64,000 bases of DNA from JAGOUN01 sp040389005 (GCA_040389005.1 JAZKAS010000021.1:6025-70024); one strand, 5' to 3'; numbered from the stretch's first letter, positions 43,247-51,907 are shown. Translations and numbers: made by a program. The notes: generated from the letters alone by a model not told the origin.

Positions 43247-43843
43247 ATGAAAATAGTTTTAGCAAGCCATAACAAAGGAAAACTGGAAGAATTTCGGCAT
43301 CTTTTTTCTAATACTCACTATGAAATGTTATCGCTTGCCGATTATTGCCCAGAAGAAGCTGATGAAACCGGTTTAACTTTTATTGAAAATGCGATTATCA
43401 AAGCCCGATACGGTTGTGAAAAAACAGGATTACCGTGCATTGCGGACGATTCAGGCATTGTGGTTCCTGCGTTAAATGGCGCGCCTGGCATTTATTCGGC
43501 ACGTTATGCCGGTGAACATGGCAATGGCGCCGCGAATATTGAAAAATTAATTTATGAAATGCGTGATATTGAAGAAGAAAATCGCCATGCCTATTTTCAA
43601 TGTGTTTTAGTATTTATGAAAAATGTCAATGATCCTGCACCGATTATCGCAGAAGGTCGATTGCATGGAAAAATCACGCAACAAAAAATCGGTGAACACG
43701 GTTTTGGTTATGATCCTGTGATGTTTTTACCTGAAAAAAATTGTACGGTTGCAGAATTGAGTTTTGAAGAAAAAAATCAAATTAGCCATCGGGCGGTTGC
43801 CATGCAAATATTAGTTAAACAATTATCAAATTTTGTATTTTAA
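43247..43843 (+). CDS. rdgB: dITP/XTP pyrophosphatase
   Basis: House-cleaning hydrolase that removes non-canonical purine nucleotides. The 198-residue protein begins MKIVLASHNKGKLEEF, then GLPCIADDSGIVVPAL, APGIYSARYAG and GEHGFGYDPVMFLP, all hallmarks of the RdgB/HAM1 family. Length matches E. coli (197). It abuts the lipoprotein gene. A broken copy of its 3' end occurs at 46737-46810, beyond the islet. Confidence 0.95.
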   Translation: MKIVLASHNKGKLEEFRHLFSNTHYEMLSLADYCPEEADETGLTFIENAIIKARYGCEKTGLPCIADDSGIVVPALNGAPGIYSARYAGEHGNGAANIEKLIYEMRDIEEENRHAYFQCVLVFMKNVNDPAPIIAEGRLHGKITQQKIGEHGFGYDPVMFLPEKNCTVAELSFEEKNQISHRAVAMQILVKQLSNFVF

Positions 43844-43940
43844 AGTAACACTTGCTACGATCAATGCGTACTTGCGTTAAATTATTCAACTATCTACAAT
43901 AGAGACTCATCCATAATTTTTGTAATAGGGAAAATAAATA

Positions 43941-44153
43941 ATGGCAATAAGTAATCGTTTAAGTTATTTACAGGCTCATCGAGCCAATAAAACTGAAAAA
44001 CCACTGGAGCAATTAAAGGAATCAGGCGATTTACAGAGACTCGCAGTTGTAGCCGCTACTTTAACAGCTGGATTTTTGGCCGTACCTATCGATGCGAATG
44101 CCTGCCCAGAATGTACGAGCGGTGGTGGTGATTGCACGACGGCCAGTTGTTAA
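43941..44153 (+). CDS. Precursor-like Cys/Gly-rich small peptide
   Basis: A 70-residue peptide. Residues 1-33 are polar and charged and look like a leader, 34-50 are hydrophobic (LAVVAATLTAGFLAVPI), and the last 16 residues after a DANA site hold four Cys (55, 58, 65, 70) in CPECTSGGGDCTTASC. The layout suits either a secreted disulfide peptide with an A-N-A cleavage site or a ribosomally made modified peptide (RiPP) precursor. TAGGGAAAATAA precedes the ATG. First gene of the islet. Confidence 0.65.
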   Translation: MAISNRLSYLQAHRANKTEKPLEQLKESGDLQRLAVVAATLTAGFLAVPIDANACPECTSGGGDCTTASC

Positions 44154-44175
44154 TGATTTAAAAAAAGGAAAAATA

Positions 44176-44622
44176 ATGTTATCAAAATTGAAAGCGGGTA
44201 TATTGTTTGTTTTTTTATCATATTCATGTTCAGCAGCTATAGCTGCCGCTGATTGGAGTATGGATATTTCTTTTAGTAATATTCATGCTATTTCACACAA
44301 TGTTTCAAACTCGCAATGTGAAGCTTTATTCCAACCCTTTCGAGTAACGGAAAAAGCAATTGCTAATATTAAGCAAGAACCGATTGCAGTATCATCTTCT
44401 AATGAGATTATTTCTTTATACCGACCTTCTTCTTCTAAAGATAATCAATCTGAACCAAAAAAATTTGGTTTTTGGCAAGGCATGAGTAATATTAGTTTAG
44501 ATGGCGGAAAAACTTTTTTAAAAGTATCTTTTTCTACACTGAAAGATCCAATAACAAAAGAATTCACTATTATTATTCCTGATTATTGCAAAGCTAATTA
44601 TGTTGCACATAAAACTTCGTAA
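44176..44622 (+). CDS. Exported protein of unknown function in the islet
   Basis: From ATG at 44176 (AAAAAAGGAAAAATA upstream) it encodes 148 residues. A signal peptide MLSKLKAGILFVFLSYSCSAAIAA is clear, with likely cleavage after AIAA. The mature protein is rich in Ser and beta-prone and has two Cys. It starts 23 bases after the peptide gene, and its stop overlaps the next ATG (TAATG). I recognise no family. Confidence 0.7.
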   Translation: MLSKLKAGILFVFLSYSCSAAIAAADWSMDISFSNIHAISHNVSNSQCEALFQPFRVTEKAIANIKQEPIAVSSSNEIISLYRPSSSKDNQSEPKKFGFWQGMSNISLDGGKTFLKVSFSTLKDPITKEFTIIIPDYCKANYVAHKTS

Positions 44623-45107
44623 TGATTGAATTATCTCCTGAGAAGATTAAAATTTTATCTCATCCTTACTATGCGGAAACGTTTAAGGAGGATGAGATTT
44701 CTCTAGAACGTTACTTTATAGAACCAGGCAAAAAAATTATTGCTACTATACGAATTTGTAAATCAGCTTTTGATAAAAATGAAAAAACAAAAAAATATTT
44801 ATCAGGACTTTTAGCTACACGATGTATACACCAAATTTGGTTTACCTATTTAGCTTGGGCTTACAAAAAGGATGAAATAAATTTTTACCCTCGTGAGTTT
44901 TCGTTGCGATTTAAAAAATTTATTACACAGAGAATATTTATAGTTATTTTAAATATCAAACATAAAACCTCTAAATCAGGAAAAACAATATTTAAATTAA
45001 CAGCGGACTTTGATAATGGAAAATTAACTGGATCAACTACTATGTTAGGTGTTCCAAAAAACAATGGAGAATGTTACAGCACTGATTTTATGCTTTTTAA
45101 GACATAG
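44622..45107 (+). CDS. Unknown protein, possibly a hotdog/FcoT-like thioesterase
   Basis: A 161-residue cytosolic protein translated with the upstream gene (TAATG). LSHPYYAET near the start, the helix ATRCIHQIWFTYLAWAY, then FSLRFKKFITQ and a beta-rich end resemble, weakly, FcoT-like acyl-CoA thioesterases (NQ-containing central helix, RFxKPL loop). No catalytic residue can be assigned. If right, it would act on an acyl or polyketide-type thioester. Family guess only. Confidence 0.6.
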   Translation: MIELSPEKIKILSHPYYAETFKEDEISLERYFIEPGKKIIATIRICKSAFDKNEKTKKYLSGLLATRCIHQIWFTYLAWAYKKDEINFYPREFSLRFKKFITQRIFIVILNIKHKTSKSGKTIFKLTADFDNGKLTGSTTMLGVPKNNGECYSTDFMLFKT

Positions 45108-45123
45108 ATTTTTTAAGCGATAT

Positions 45124-46212
45124 TTAGGAATTTTCTTCTATTTTTTTTAGTAAAAATTCATAGCGGTGACTGATGTAATTCTCAGAAAAAACATCTTCTA
45201 GAATTGGCGGATGAGCTAACAAAAAATCAGCCATAAGCTCAGCAATTTCTTTCGCAGATAAAACATCTTGAGAAGCTTGTAAATCAGCATTCGGTAGTTT
45301 TTCATAAAATAAAAGCCCGTGTTCTCTTTTTAAATAGAGTTGGGCAATTTTTTCATCTAGTGCTTTTGTTTGATTAATTAGCCTCATACGTTGTTCGTAT
45401 GAAAGCAAAGACCCTTCTTTTTTATTATCCGTATTTTTTTGAGCTAAAAACTTTAACTGTCTATTTACTTTTCTTGGCATAATAAAGTAATTGCGATTAC
45501 ATAAAGCTTGAGAAAGTAATCTATTAAAATGAATAAATTTAATAGGCACGCTAGGATTAAAGTTTTGTTCTATATTTTTAAAGTTGGCGTTATATTTGAT
45601 ATTAAGAGTCGCCATAAAATCATCTGTAATATTTTGGTTTTCTAACTGTCCTTTTTCATAAGGGCGAATAATAATATTTTTATTCCCAAGTATCTCTGCC
45701 GCATCATGGATTATTTTATAACGATTTAGATATAACTTTTCAAAATTTTTATTAATATGTTCATCTATAGAAAGATGCTGAGATCCATTTACAGTAAGTT
45801 CACTATAAAACGATTCAACAAAATGATCCATGCGCCTGAAATAAGCAATTACAACAACATTAAAATCTTTTAAAAAATAAGGTAGAAGTTTGTCAAGACC
45901 ATAGATAAAAGATTCATGGCTTAATATAATGTTGGAAGTGGTTACTTTTTTAAGAGATTGATAAAAAAAATCATTCATAATGGATAAACGCTGAGTATTT
46001 ATTTGCGTATAATTCCATTTTATTTGGGAATTTAATTGAGTAGCTAAAACTTTTTCTAAAAATAGAAAATGATGATTGGTTTGTCCAGACAGACAAATAG
46101 GATAGGAAAAATCTTGCTCTTTTAGAGCAGTTTGATTTGCAGCTAAAAATTTTTGAAGCGAAGAAGAGCCTGTTTTTGGATGGCCAACATGTAGATAGAT
46201 GGTTTTTTTCAT
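45124..46212 (-). CDS. Sulfotransferase-family protein
   Basis: A 362-residue P-loop protein. Its N-terminus MKKTIYLHVGHPKTGSSSLQKFL holds the PAPS 5'-phosphosulfate loop (PKTGSSSLQ), read here in part as GHPKTGSSSLQKFL, and VVVIAYFRRMDHFVESFYSEL resembles the 3'-phosphate-binding strand with RR and Ser. Such enzymes move sulfate from PAPS to a hydroxyl or amine. The acceptor is unknown. It is coupled (ATGA) to the upstream 133-residue gene and converges with the three plus-strand islet genes. Confidence 0.8.
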   Translation of the reverse strand: MKKTIYLHVGHPKTGSSSLQKFLAANQTALKEQDFSYPICLSGQTNHHFLFLEKVLATQLNSQIKWNYTQINTQRLSIMNDFFYQSLKKVTTSNIILSHESFIYGLDKLLPYFLKDFNVVVIAYFRRMDHFVESFYSELTVNGSQHLSIDEHINKNFEKLYLNRYKIIHDAAEILGNKNIIIRPYEKGQLENQNITDDFMATLNIKYNANFKNIEQNFNPSVPIKFIHFNRLLSQALCNRNYFIMPRKVNRQLKFLAQKNTDNKKEGSLLSYEQRMRLINQTKALDEKIAQLYLKREHGLLFYEKLPNADLQASQDVLSAKEIAELMADFLLAHPPILEDVFSENYISHRYEFLLKKIEENS

Positions 46213-46610
46213 TCTGCAATGTCCGTTATCGAAATACTATTTTTGAGTAATGTTGGAGAATAATGCAGATGGACACCAAACAATCTTTGGCAATCTTCAA
46301 TATATTGACGAGTATTTAAAATATGTCTCTCCCACACAATCGCAACGTTATGTCTAATTGTATTTGGAACTGCTTTTTCAAAAAATATTTTTGCTTCAGA
46401 AAAATAAATTGGACCAACTAAAATGCGTTCAGGGATCATATCAGAAATCATTTTTAAGAAATTAAAATAAGCAGATATAGCTTTATCTACTTCTTCTATT
46501 GGCCATTCAAAACCACCCTCTTCATTTGGCAAACATAAATTGAGTTTAACCATTGTAAAATCTAAATTATCAAGTTTAATTTGTTGTTTAATTAAATGAG
46601 TATTGAGCAT
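46209..46610 (-). CDS. Small protein with WxxHIL...FGxxLH motif (GRDP/DUF1399-like)
   Basis: From ATG at 46610 it encodes 133 residues, with AGAAAGG ten bases upstream. The end of the protein, VAIVWERHILNTRQYIEDCQRLFGVHLHYSP, is split here as VWERHILNTRQYIEDCQ and LFGVHLHYSP, and resembles the WHxHILDTxxYxxDCxxxFGxxLHHxP motif of glycine-rich-domain-protein-like families. Bacterial members are small and often near Gly/Cys-rich peptides. The start region also has EEGGFEWP. The stop overlaps the sulfotransferase start. Role unknown. Confidence 0.65.
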   Translation of the reverse strand: MLNTHLIKQQIKLDNLDFTMVKLNLCLPNEEGGFEWPIEEVDKAISAYFNFLKMISDMIPERILVGPIYFSEAKIFFEKAVPNTIRHNVAIVWERHILNTRQYIEDCQRLFGVHLHYSPTLLKNSISITDIAE

Positions 46611-46690
46611 GTATTGCACACCTTTCTAAGAATTATTGCAAGTTTTTCTACAGATATAAATGGTTAAATATTTTCTTTATTAAGATTATT

Positions 46691-46810
46691 ATGTTAGCAC
46701 TTGAAATTAAAGATTTAAAGAAAATCCATAAAAATGGATCGTAATGTTTTTACCTGAAAAAAATGGTACGGTAGCAAAACTAAATTTTGAAGAAAAAAAT
46801 TAAATCAGCT
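46691..46810 (+). pseudogene. Duplication scar: ABC-gene 5' fragment fused to rdgB 3' fragment
   Basis: 46691-46736 matches the first ~47 bases of the intact ABC gene at 46879 (ATGTTAGCACTTGAAATTAA against ATGCTAGCTCTTGAAATTAA). It runs directly into 46737-46810, which matches rdgB from about 43712 (ATGTTTTTACCTGAAAAAAA). Neither part is functional. The order ABC-start then rdgB-end is the join expected from a tandem duplication of an rdgB-ABC junction. Confidence 0.85.
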
Positions 46811-46878
46811 GATAATAAATTGTGCTTGCGATGAATAAACTCTATAATCACGATAAATAATACGGTGATTAAATATAA

Positions 46879-47793
46879 ATGCTAGCTCTTGAAATTAAAG
46901 ATTTAAAAAAAACCTATAAAACAGGCTTTGAAGCCTTAAAAGGCATTGATTTATCTGTTGAACACGGTGATTTTTTTGCTTTACTTGGCCCCAATGGCGC
47001 AGGAAAATCAACAACAATCGGTATTGTCACGACACTTGTGAATAAAACCTCAGGTAGCGTAAAAATTTATGGCCATGATTTAGATGTTGAACCTAAAAAA
47101 GCGAAAGCTTTATTAGGCATTGTGCCTCAAGAAGTTAATGTCAGTGTTTTTAGTAAAGTCTATGATGTTGTTTACAATCAAGCAGGTTTTTATGGCGTTG
47201 ATAGTCAAACAGCGCGGCAACAAACAGAAAAATTATTAAAGGCAATGGATTTATGGGAAAAGCGTGGCGTGACATTACGTCAACTTTCAGGCGGCATGAA
47301 ACGCCGTTTAATGATTGCGCGCGCGTTGGTACATCAGCCAAAATTTCTCATTCTTGATGAACCCACCGCAGGGGTAGATATTGAATTACGCCGTTCAATG
47401 TGGGAATTTTTGCAAGAAGTCAATCGTCAAGGCACCACTATTATTTTAACTACGCATTATCTTGAAGAAGCGGAACAATTATGCAATAAAATTGCGATTA
47501 TTGATCAAGGTAAAATTATTGAAAATACTGATAAGAAAACATTGTTATCGCAACTTAACGTAGAAACGATGTTGTTAGATTTGCAACAACCACTCAGTAC
47601 ATTGCCTGATTTATCACCTTATAAAGCGAAATTAATTGAAGCAACAGTCATAGAAGTAGAAATTTTAAAAGAACAAAACATCAATCCTTTATTTGAAAAA
47701 TTATCGCAACATCATATTCAAATAACGAGCTTAAGAAATAAAACTAATCGTTTAGAAGAATTGTTTATTCGATTAGTTAATAAAACAGGATAA
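46879..47793 (+). CDS. yadG: ABC-2 type exporter ATP-binding protein (YadG-like)
   Basis: A 304-residue ABC ATPase: MLALEIKDLKKTYKTGFEAL, Walker A LLGPNGAGKST near residue 36, signature LSGGMKRRL, Walker B FLILDEPTAGVD, and switch His TTHYLEEAE. The partner permease starts 4 bases downstream. The pair matches E. coli YadGH, exporters of unknown substrate. A truncated copy of the gene start lies 190 bases upstream. Confidence 0.9.
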   Translation: MLALEIKDLKKTYKTGFEALKGIDLSVEHGDFFALLGPNGAGKSTTIGIVTTLVNKTSGSVKIYGHDLDVEPKKAKALLGIVPQEVNVSVFSKVYDVVYNQAGFYGVDSQTARQQTEKLLKAMDLWEKRGVTLRQLSGGMKRRLMIARALVHQPKFLILDEPTAGVDIELRRSMWEFLQEVNRQGTTIILTTHYLEEAEQLCNKIAIIDQGKIIENTDKKTLLSQLNVETMLLDLQQPLSTLPDLSPYKAKLIEATVIEVEILKEQNINPLFEKLSQHHIQITSLRNKTNRLEELFIRLVNKTG

Positions 47794-47797
47794 TACT

Positions 47798-48568
47798 ATG
47801 TTAAAACAGCAACTGATTGCTTTAAAAACAATTGTGCGCGTTGAAATTTTTCGTTTTTTACGTGTTTGGATGCAGTCACTTATGCCGCCAGTCGTGACTA
47901 TTGTATTATATTTTTTAGTGTTCGGTCATTTCATTGGCCCGCATTTACAAATTCAATCAGGCCTTACTTATATGCAATTTATTGTACCTGGCTTAGTGAT
48001 GATGGCCGTAGTGATGAATTCGTATAATAATGCCGCATTTGCATTTTTCATGACACGATTTCAACGCAGTATTGAAGAAATGTTAGTGTCGCCGATGGAT
48101 TTTCATATTTTATTATTAGGCTTTTCGTTAGCCTCTATTACCAGGGGATTATTAACAGGCGTGATTGTGACGTTGGTTTCTTTTTTATTTACCCATGAAC
48201 TACCTCAACATATCGGCATACTTTTTTTAAGTGCTATTTTAGCCGCTATTTTGTTTTCATTATTGGGGTTTTTAAACGGTATTTTTGCGAAAAAATTTGA
48301 TGATATTTCTACCGTACCTACATTTATTTTAACGCCGCTAATTTATTTAGGCGGCGTTTTTTATTCGATTCAACAATTACCTCATGTTTGGCAAATAGCA
48401 TCTTATTTTAATCCGATTACATATTTAGTATCTTTGTTTCGTTACGGATTTGTAGGGTTGCAAACCATTAATTTGTTTTATGGTGTAATAATATTAATTA
48501 TTATTAATGTTTTATTATATAGCGCTAATATGTTTCTTTTAAAACGTGGCGTGGGAATTCGAACATAA
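47798..48568 (+). CDS. yadH: ABC-2 type exporter permease (YadH-like)
   Basis: A 256-residue integral membrane protein with six hydrophobic segments, including VTIVLYFLVFGHFIG, the conserved MQFIVPGLVMMAVVMNSY and the ABC-2 core NGIFAKKFDDISTVPTFILTPLIYLGGVFYS. It follows the ATPase by 4 bases. Together they form a full exporter (2+2). rsmE begins 2 bases after the stop. Confidence 0.9.
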   Translation: MLKQQLIALKTIVRVEIFRFLRVWMQSLMPPVVTIVLYFLVFGHFIGPHLQIQSGLTYMQFIVPGLVMMAVVMNSYNNAAFAFFMTRFQRSIEEMLVSPMDFHILLLGFSLASITRGLLTGVIVTLVSFLFTHELPQHIGILFLSAILAAILFSLLGFLNGIFAKKFDDISTVPTFILTPLIYLGGVFYSIQQLPHVWQIASYFNPITYLVSLFRYGFVGLQTINLFYGVIILIIINVLLYSANMFLLKRGVGIRT

Positions 48569-48570
48569 TT

Positions 48571-49302
48571 ATGCGTATTTATCGAATTCATTCTCCTTTT
48601 TTGTTATCGCAAACAGAAATTATTTTAAATAAAGAAAGCAGCCATCATTTAGCGAATGTATTGCGTTGTCGCGAAGGTGACATATGCCATGTGTTTGATG
48701 GTGTGGGTAATGAAGTAAAAACCAAAATTTTACAGGTTAATAAATCAAATATGCCGCTGCAAGTGTTAGAATTTATTGAGAATAAAGTCGAATCACCCCT
48801 TAAAATTCATTTGTTTCAAGGATTATGTAAAGGTGACAAGATGGATGTCATCATCCAAAAATCGATTGAATTAGGCGTGGCAGAAATTACGCCTCTCATC
48901 ACAGAGCGTTGCGATGTAAAATTATCCAACGAGCGCTTAGAAAAAAGAATGCGGCATTGGCAAAATATTATCATTAATGCGACAGAACAATCGGGTCGTG
49001 CGGTATTAGCAAAATTAAACGAACCCGTTTCTTTACATGCAGCGCTTCAACAACCAACCTCGTATTTACGTTTATTATTTACACCACACGCAGCAAAAAA
49101 TCTTGCTGATATTCATGCGCCAGCCCATAACAACGTAGCTATATTTATCGGGCCAGAAGGCGGATTCAGTGACTCAGAAACAATGCAAGCAATTGACCAA
49201 GGCGTAGAAGCGATTGTTCTTGGCAAACGTATTCTTAGAACAGAAACCGCACCGATTGGGATTATAGCGAGCCTGCAAACGCTTTGGGGAGATTTTAAAT
49301 AA
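48571..49302 (+). CDS. rsmE: 16S rRNA (uracil1498-N3)-methyltransferase
   Basis: A SPOUT-fold methyltransferase for U1498 of 16S rRNA. The 243-residue protein shows HLANVLRCREGD near the start (PUA-like domain), LCKGDKMDVIIQKSIELGV, PLITERCDVKL, and the knot motifs IFIGPEGGFSDSE and VLGKRILRTETAP. Length matches E. coli (243). It is the last gene of the ABC-exporter operon. Confidence 0.95.
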   Translation: MRIYRIHSPFLLSQTEIILNKESSHHLANVLRCREGDICHVFDGVGNEVKTKILQVNKSNMPLQVLEFIENKVESPLKIHLFQGLCKGDKMDVIIQKSIELGVAEITPLITERCDVKLSNERLEKRMRHWQNIIINATEQSGRAVLAKLNEPVSLHAALQQPTSYLRLLFTPHAAKNLADIHAPAHNNVAIFIGPEGGFSDSETMQAIDQGVEAIVLGKRILRTETAPIGIIASLQTLWGDFK

Positions 49303-49380
49303 ACCAGGCCATGTACTTTATTAATAAAACATTAATAATCATACGGTAAAGTATTAAAAAATAGCTACTAGGGTAGATAC

Positions 49381-50502
49381 ATGTTGCCAAGTCATCAATT
49401 AGAAAATGCGAGCACAGACACGCTTCAATCCCATGAAGCGATGATGGCTGAATTTCAAAAACAATTAATCGAAACGTTAGCGCATTATATTTTGTTGCTT
49501 AAATTCCCGCGGGAAATTTTGGCAGGAAAACAATATGGCGTTGTTACGCTTGAGCAAAGAAAAAATGCGCTATTTTTAAAAATTTACGGCACTCTTATGG
49601 CTCTTTTTTTTATTGGTTTTTCTGCGTTTATGTGGGTATCTCAAGAGAAACCTTCTTTCGTTACCATGTGGCATCATCTAAGACAGGGTTCAATAATCCT
49701 ACCCTTCTTCGCTGTTTTGTTATCAGCCGTCATTTTAAAGGGAATAGCCGCAGATTTAACAGCATTAATTATAACAATACCCACATTATTAAACGCGCGT
49801 GGTGAGAATCCCCTCCACATATCAGATGCGTTTTTGCAACAGAATTTAGATACTTTGCTGAGCCAGGGATATCAAGAAATCATCCAGGAGATTAACGAGA
49901 ACCAAAAAATTACTTTATGTTTTACTTCTCCACTATTAAAAAATGTAGAAACGAGATGCAACGAAATAATGGCAGCATCTAGCAATGATAAAAACAAATT
50001 AAAACAGCTTTTTCTCACTGCCAATAAAAAAATTATTTCATTAGATGAATTCCTCACTATTATCTTGAGTTTCATTTCACAAAATCGAGATGTTATGGTG
50101 AAAAGTTTAGAAAATTCCATTATGCTTGAATATATGTCTACGATATTTGATAAACAGGTACTTGAAGAAAATTTGCATGGACCAAGCGATGGTATGTTCT
50201 CTATGATAATGCAAGGACATGCATTGATTCCAGCGCATACTGAGCTTACTCTCACGAATGGTTCTGTTGAGATTATTAACTCGAATCTTATCGATGATAT
50301 TACAACGCAAGTGTATCTTGCAGAAAAAAGCGCTGTTCGAGATGTGCGATTTTACAAACAATGCACAAAAGCGCTTGTGACTATTGATGAAAAAAAGTTG
50401 AATATTTTTTTGGAAATATTGACAAAAAATGTAGCTACTTTTTTCGCTTCAAATTGTGTTAATGATGATGCTAACTTTGAAAATAAAAAGAAATTTAAAT
50501 AA
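49381..50502 (+). CDS. Unknown protein with two membrane segments (373 aa)
   Basis: An N-terminal soluble segment of about 60 residues is followed by two hydrophobic helices (near residues 62-84 and 102-128) and a cytosolic helical C-terminal domain of about 240 residues. Codon use is AT-rich, as in the neighbouring orphans. TAGGGTAGATAC precedes the ATG. I recognise no family; it could be an inner-membrane sensor or an effector-like protein. Confidence 0.65.
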   Translation: MLPSHQLENASTDTLQSHEAMMAEFQKQLIETLAHYILLLKFPREILAGKQYGVVTLEQRKNALFLKIYGTLMALFFIGFSAFMWVSQEKPSFVTMWHHLRQGSIILPFFAVLLSAVILKGIAADLTALIITIPTLLNARGENPLHISDAFLQQNLDTLLSQGYQEIIQEINENQKITLCFTSPLLKNVETRCNEIMAASSNDKNKLKQLFLTANKKIISLDEFLTIILSFISQNRDVMVKSLENSIMLEYMSTIFDKQVLEENLHGPSDGMFSMIMQGHALIPAHTELTLTNGSVEIINSNLIDDITTQVYLAEKSAVRDVRFYKQCTKALVTIDEKKLNIFLEILTKNVATFFASNCVNDDANFENKKKFK

Positions 50503-50513
50503 AATATCAAAGT

Positions 50514-50531
50514 GCCAAATAAATCTTTGGC
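50514..50531 (+). terminator. Weak hairpin after the 373-residue gene
   Basis: GCCAAA-TAAATC-TTTGGC is a 6-bp stem 12 bases after the stop, followed by TCTAATGGATATTTT. Weak support. Confidence 0.35.
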
Positions 50532-50577
50532 TCTAATGGATATTTTAGAGGTTATTTTTTAGTTAAATAATTAAGAG

Positions 50578-50583
50578 TATACT
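50578..50583 (+). promoter_or_regulatory. Possible -10 element upstream of coq7
   Basis: TATACT at 50578-50583, about 115 bases before the coq7 ATG and 53 bases before the candidate leader ORF. No matching -35 stands out. Confidence 0.3.
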
Positions 50584-50635
50584 GCGACTATCTAATAAAA
50601 ATTCTGATGATTTAATGACAGGTAAGGTAATATTT

Positions 50636-50701
50636 ATGCTGAAAAACTCTATGAATACGAATGATGGCGCTAACAGTACTCAACCCCGGAAAGTAACATG
50701 A
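50636..50701 (+). CDS. Possible 21-residue leader peptide upstream of coq7
   Basis: ATG at 50636 is preceded by AGGTAAGGT and reads MLKNSMNTNDGANSTQPRKVT, ending at TGA that overlaps the coq7 start as ATGA. The exact overlap suggests translational coupling. Too short to assign a function; it may be chance. Confidence 0.35.
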   Translation: MLKNSMNTNDGANSTQPRKVT

Positions 50702-51339
50702 ACCGCCATTTTTCATTCGTCGATACTATTTTCATCCACGCAGATTTGGCGCGAAAAACGTTATGGGTGCAACCCAAAGATCATCAACGCACTTATCCTG
50801 CAAAAAACATACAAGAAAATCATTTATCAGAAAAAGAAAAAAAGCATGCGGCAGGTCTCATGCGTGTGAATCATGCGGGTGAAGTATGTGCGCAAGCGTT
50901 GTATCAAGGTCAAGCAATGACTGCGCGCTCCTATTTTGTGAAAGAAAAAATGCAAGAGGCGGCCGATGAAGAGCTTGATCATTTAGCGTGGTGTAATCAG
51001 CGTTTATATGAGCTCAATAGCCATACGAGTTATTTGAATCTTGTTTGGTATTGTGGTGCATTTAGTTTAGGATTTATCGCGGGAATGATTGGTGATCGCT
51101 GGAGTTTAGGGTTTCTCGCTGAAACCGAAGAACAAGTTGTTCGTCATTTAGAATCGCATCTTGGAAGCTTGCCGCAAGAAGATGTAAAAAGCCGTGTGAT
51201 TGTCGAACAAATGCATGACGAGGAATCACAACATCGCGATATGGCATTTGAAGCAGGCGCTGCGAATTTACCTGAATTTATCAAGCGCTTAATGACAATG
51301 AGTTCAAAAATAATGACTCGTGCCGCTTATTTTTTATGA
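50698..51339 (+). CDS. coq7: 3-demethoxyubiquinol 3-hydroxylase (Coq7 family)
   Basis: Di-iron monooxygenase in late ubiquinone biosynthesis. The 213-residue protein has the iron ligands in RVNHAGEVCAQALY, DEELDHLAWCNQRL and MHDEESQHRDMAFEAG. This is the Coq7-type hydroxylase that replaces the flavin enzyme UbiF in many gammaproteobacteria. It may be coupled to a leader ORF upstream. A strong hairpin follows the gene at 51344. Confidence 0.94.
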   Translation: MNRHFSFVDTIFIHADLARKTLWVQPKDHQRTYPAKNIQENHLSEKEKKHAAGLMRVNHAGEVCAQALYQGQAMTARSYFVKEKMQEAADEELDHLAWCNQRLYELNSHTSYLNLVWYCGAFSLGFIAGMIGDRWSLGFLAETEEQVVRHLESHLGSLPQEDVKSRVIVEQMHDEESQHRDMAFEAGAANLPEFIKRLMTMSSKIMTRAAYFL

Positions 51340-51343
51340 ACCG

Positions 51344-51387
51344 ATATTTTACACTAAATGAAGAAAAATCGATTTAGTGTAAAATAT
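51344..51387. terminator. Terminator after coq7
   Basis: 16-bp perfect arms ATATTTTACACTAAAT (51344-51359) and ATTTAGTGTAAAATAT (51372-51387) with a 12-base loop, starting 5 bases after the coq7 stop. Confidence 0.75.
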
Positions 51388-51466
51388 AAGCCATGCGATG
51401 CGTTACACTATTCATCAACAAAAAGTAGTTACATATTTGTTACTTGCTTATATTTTCAAACAACCT

Positions 51467-51799
51467 TTAAGTTCCAAAAAACGATGAGTTCAAGGTAAAC
51501 ACTACCGATTGAATAATCCACAACACCCAAAAAATTTCTTTAGTATGTGGCATAGTAGTTCGTTTCATGCACCAATATATTCCCGCAGGTACAAATGTCA
51601 CAAACAGTGGTACGGCAAGAAATGTGAGCACTCTTTTAATCCAACCACCGGCGCCGGCACTTGAAAAAACATCACCCAAATAATTAGCGAGCACGGCTTG
51701 TAAATCCATCCACAAGCCTAAGCCGCTATGAATAACGCTGTGGCCTAATAATACAATAATAGTCAAAATCACTAATGCACCAAAATGCTTGATAAACAT
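51467..51799 (-). CDS. Small integral membrane protein (110 aa)
   Basis: Three hydrophobic segments: about residues 5-22 (HFGALVILTIIVLLGHSV), 58-78 (VLTFLAVPLFVTFVPAGIYW) and 88-105 (EIFWVLWIIQSVVFTL). The rest is short loops. AGGAAAAACC precedes the ATG. No family is recognised. It converges with coq7 and is divergent from the ATPase remnant at 51908. Confidence 0.65.
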   Translation of the reverse strand: MFIKHFGALVILTIIVLLGHSVIHSGLGLWMDLQAVLANYLGDVFSSAGAGGWIKRVLTFLAVPLFVTFVPAGIYWCMKRTTMPHTKEIFWVLWIIQSVVFTLNSSFFGT

Positions 51800-51907
51800 G
51801 GTTTTTCCTCATGGTTTTTGAATATTCTATACTGAAATAAGCCGTAGATCTATCCCGGTTAATCACATCACAAAAATCGATTATGATGATTTTGTGATGT
51901 CATTGGG

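Noticed and set aside
43941..46619. A CRISPR, toxin-antitoxin or phage interpretation of the islet
   Set aside because: No repeats with spacers, no toxin or antitoxin folds and no phage genes are visible; the peptide is too long and Cys-rich for a typical antitoxin.
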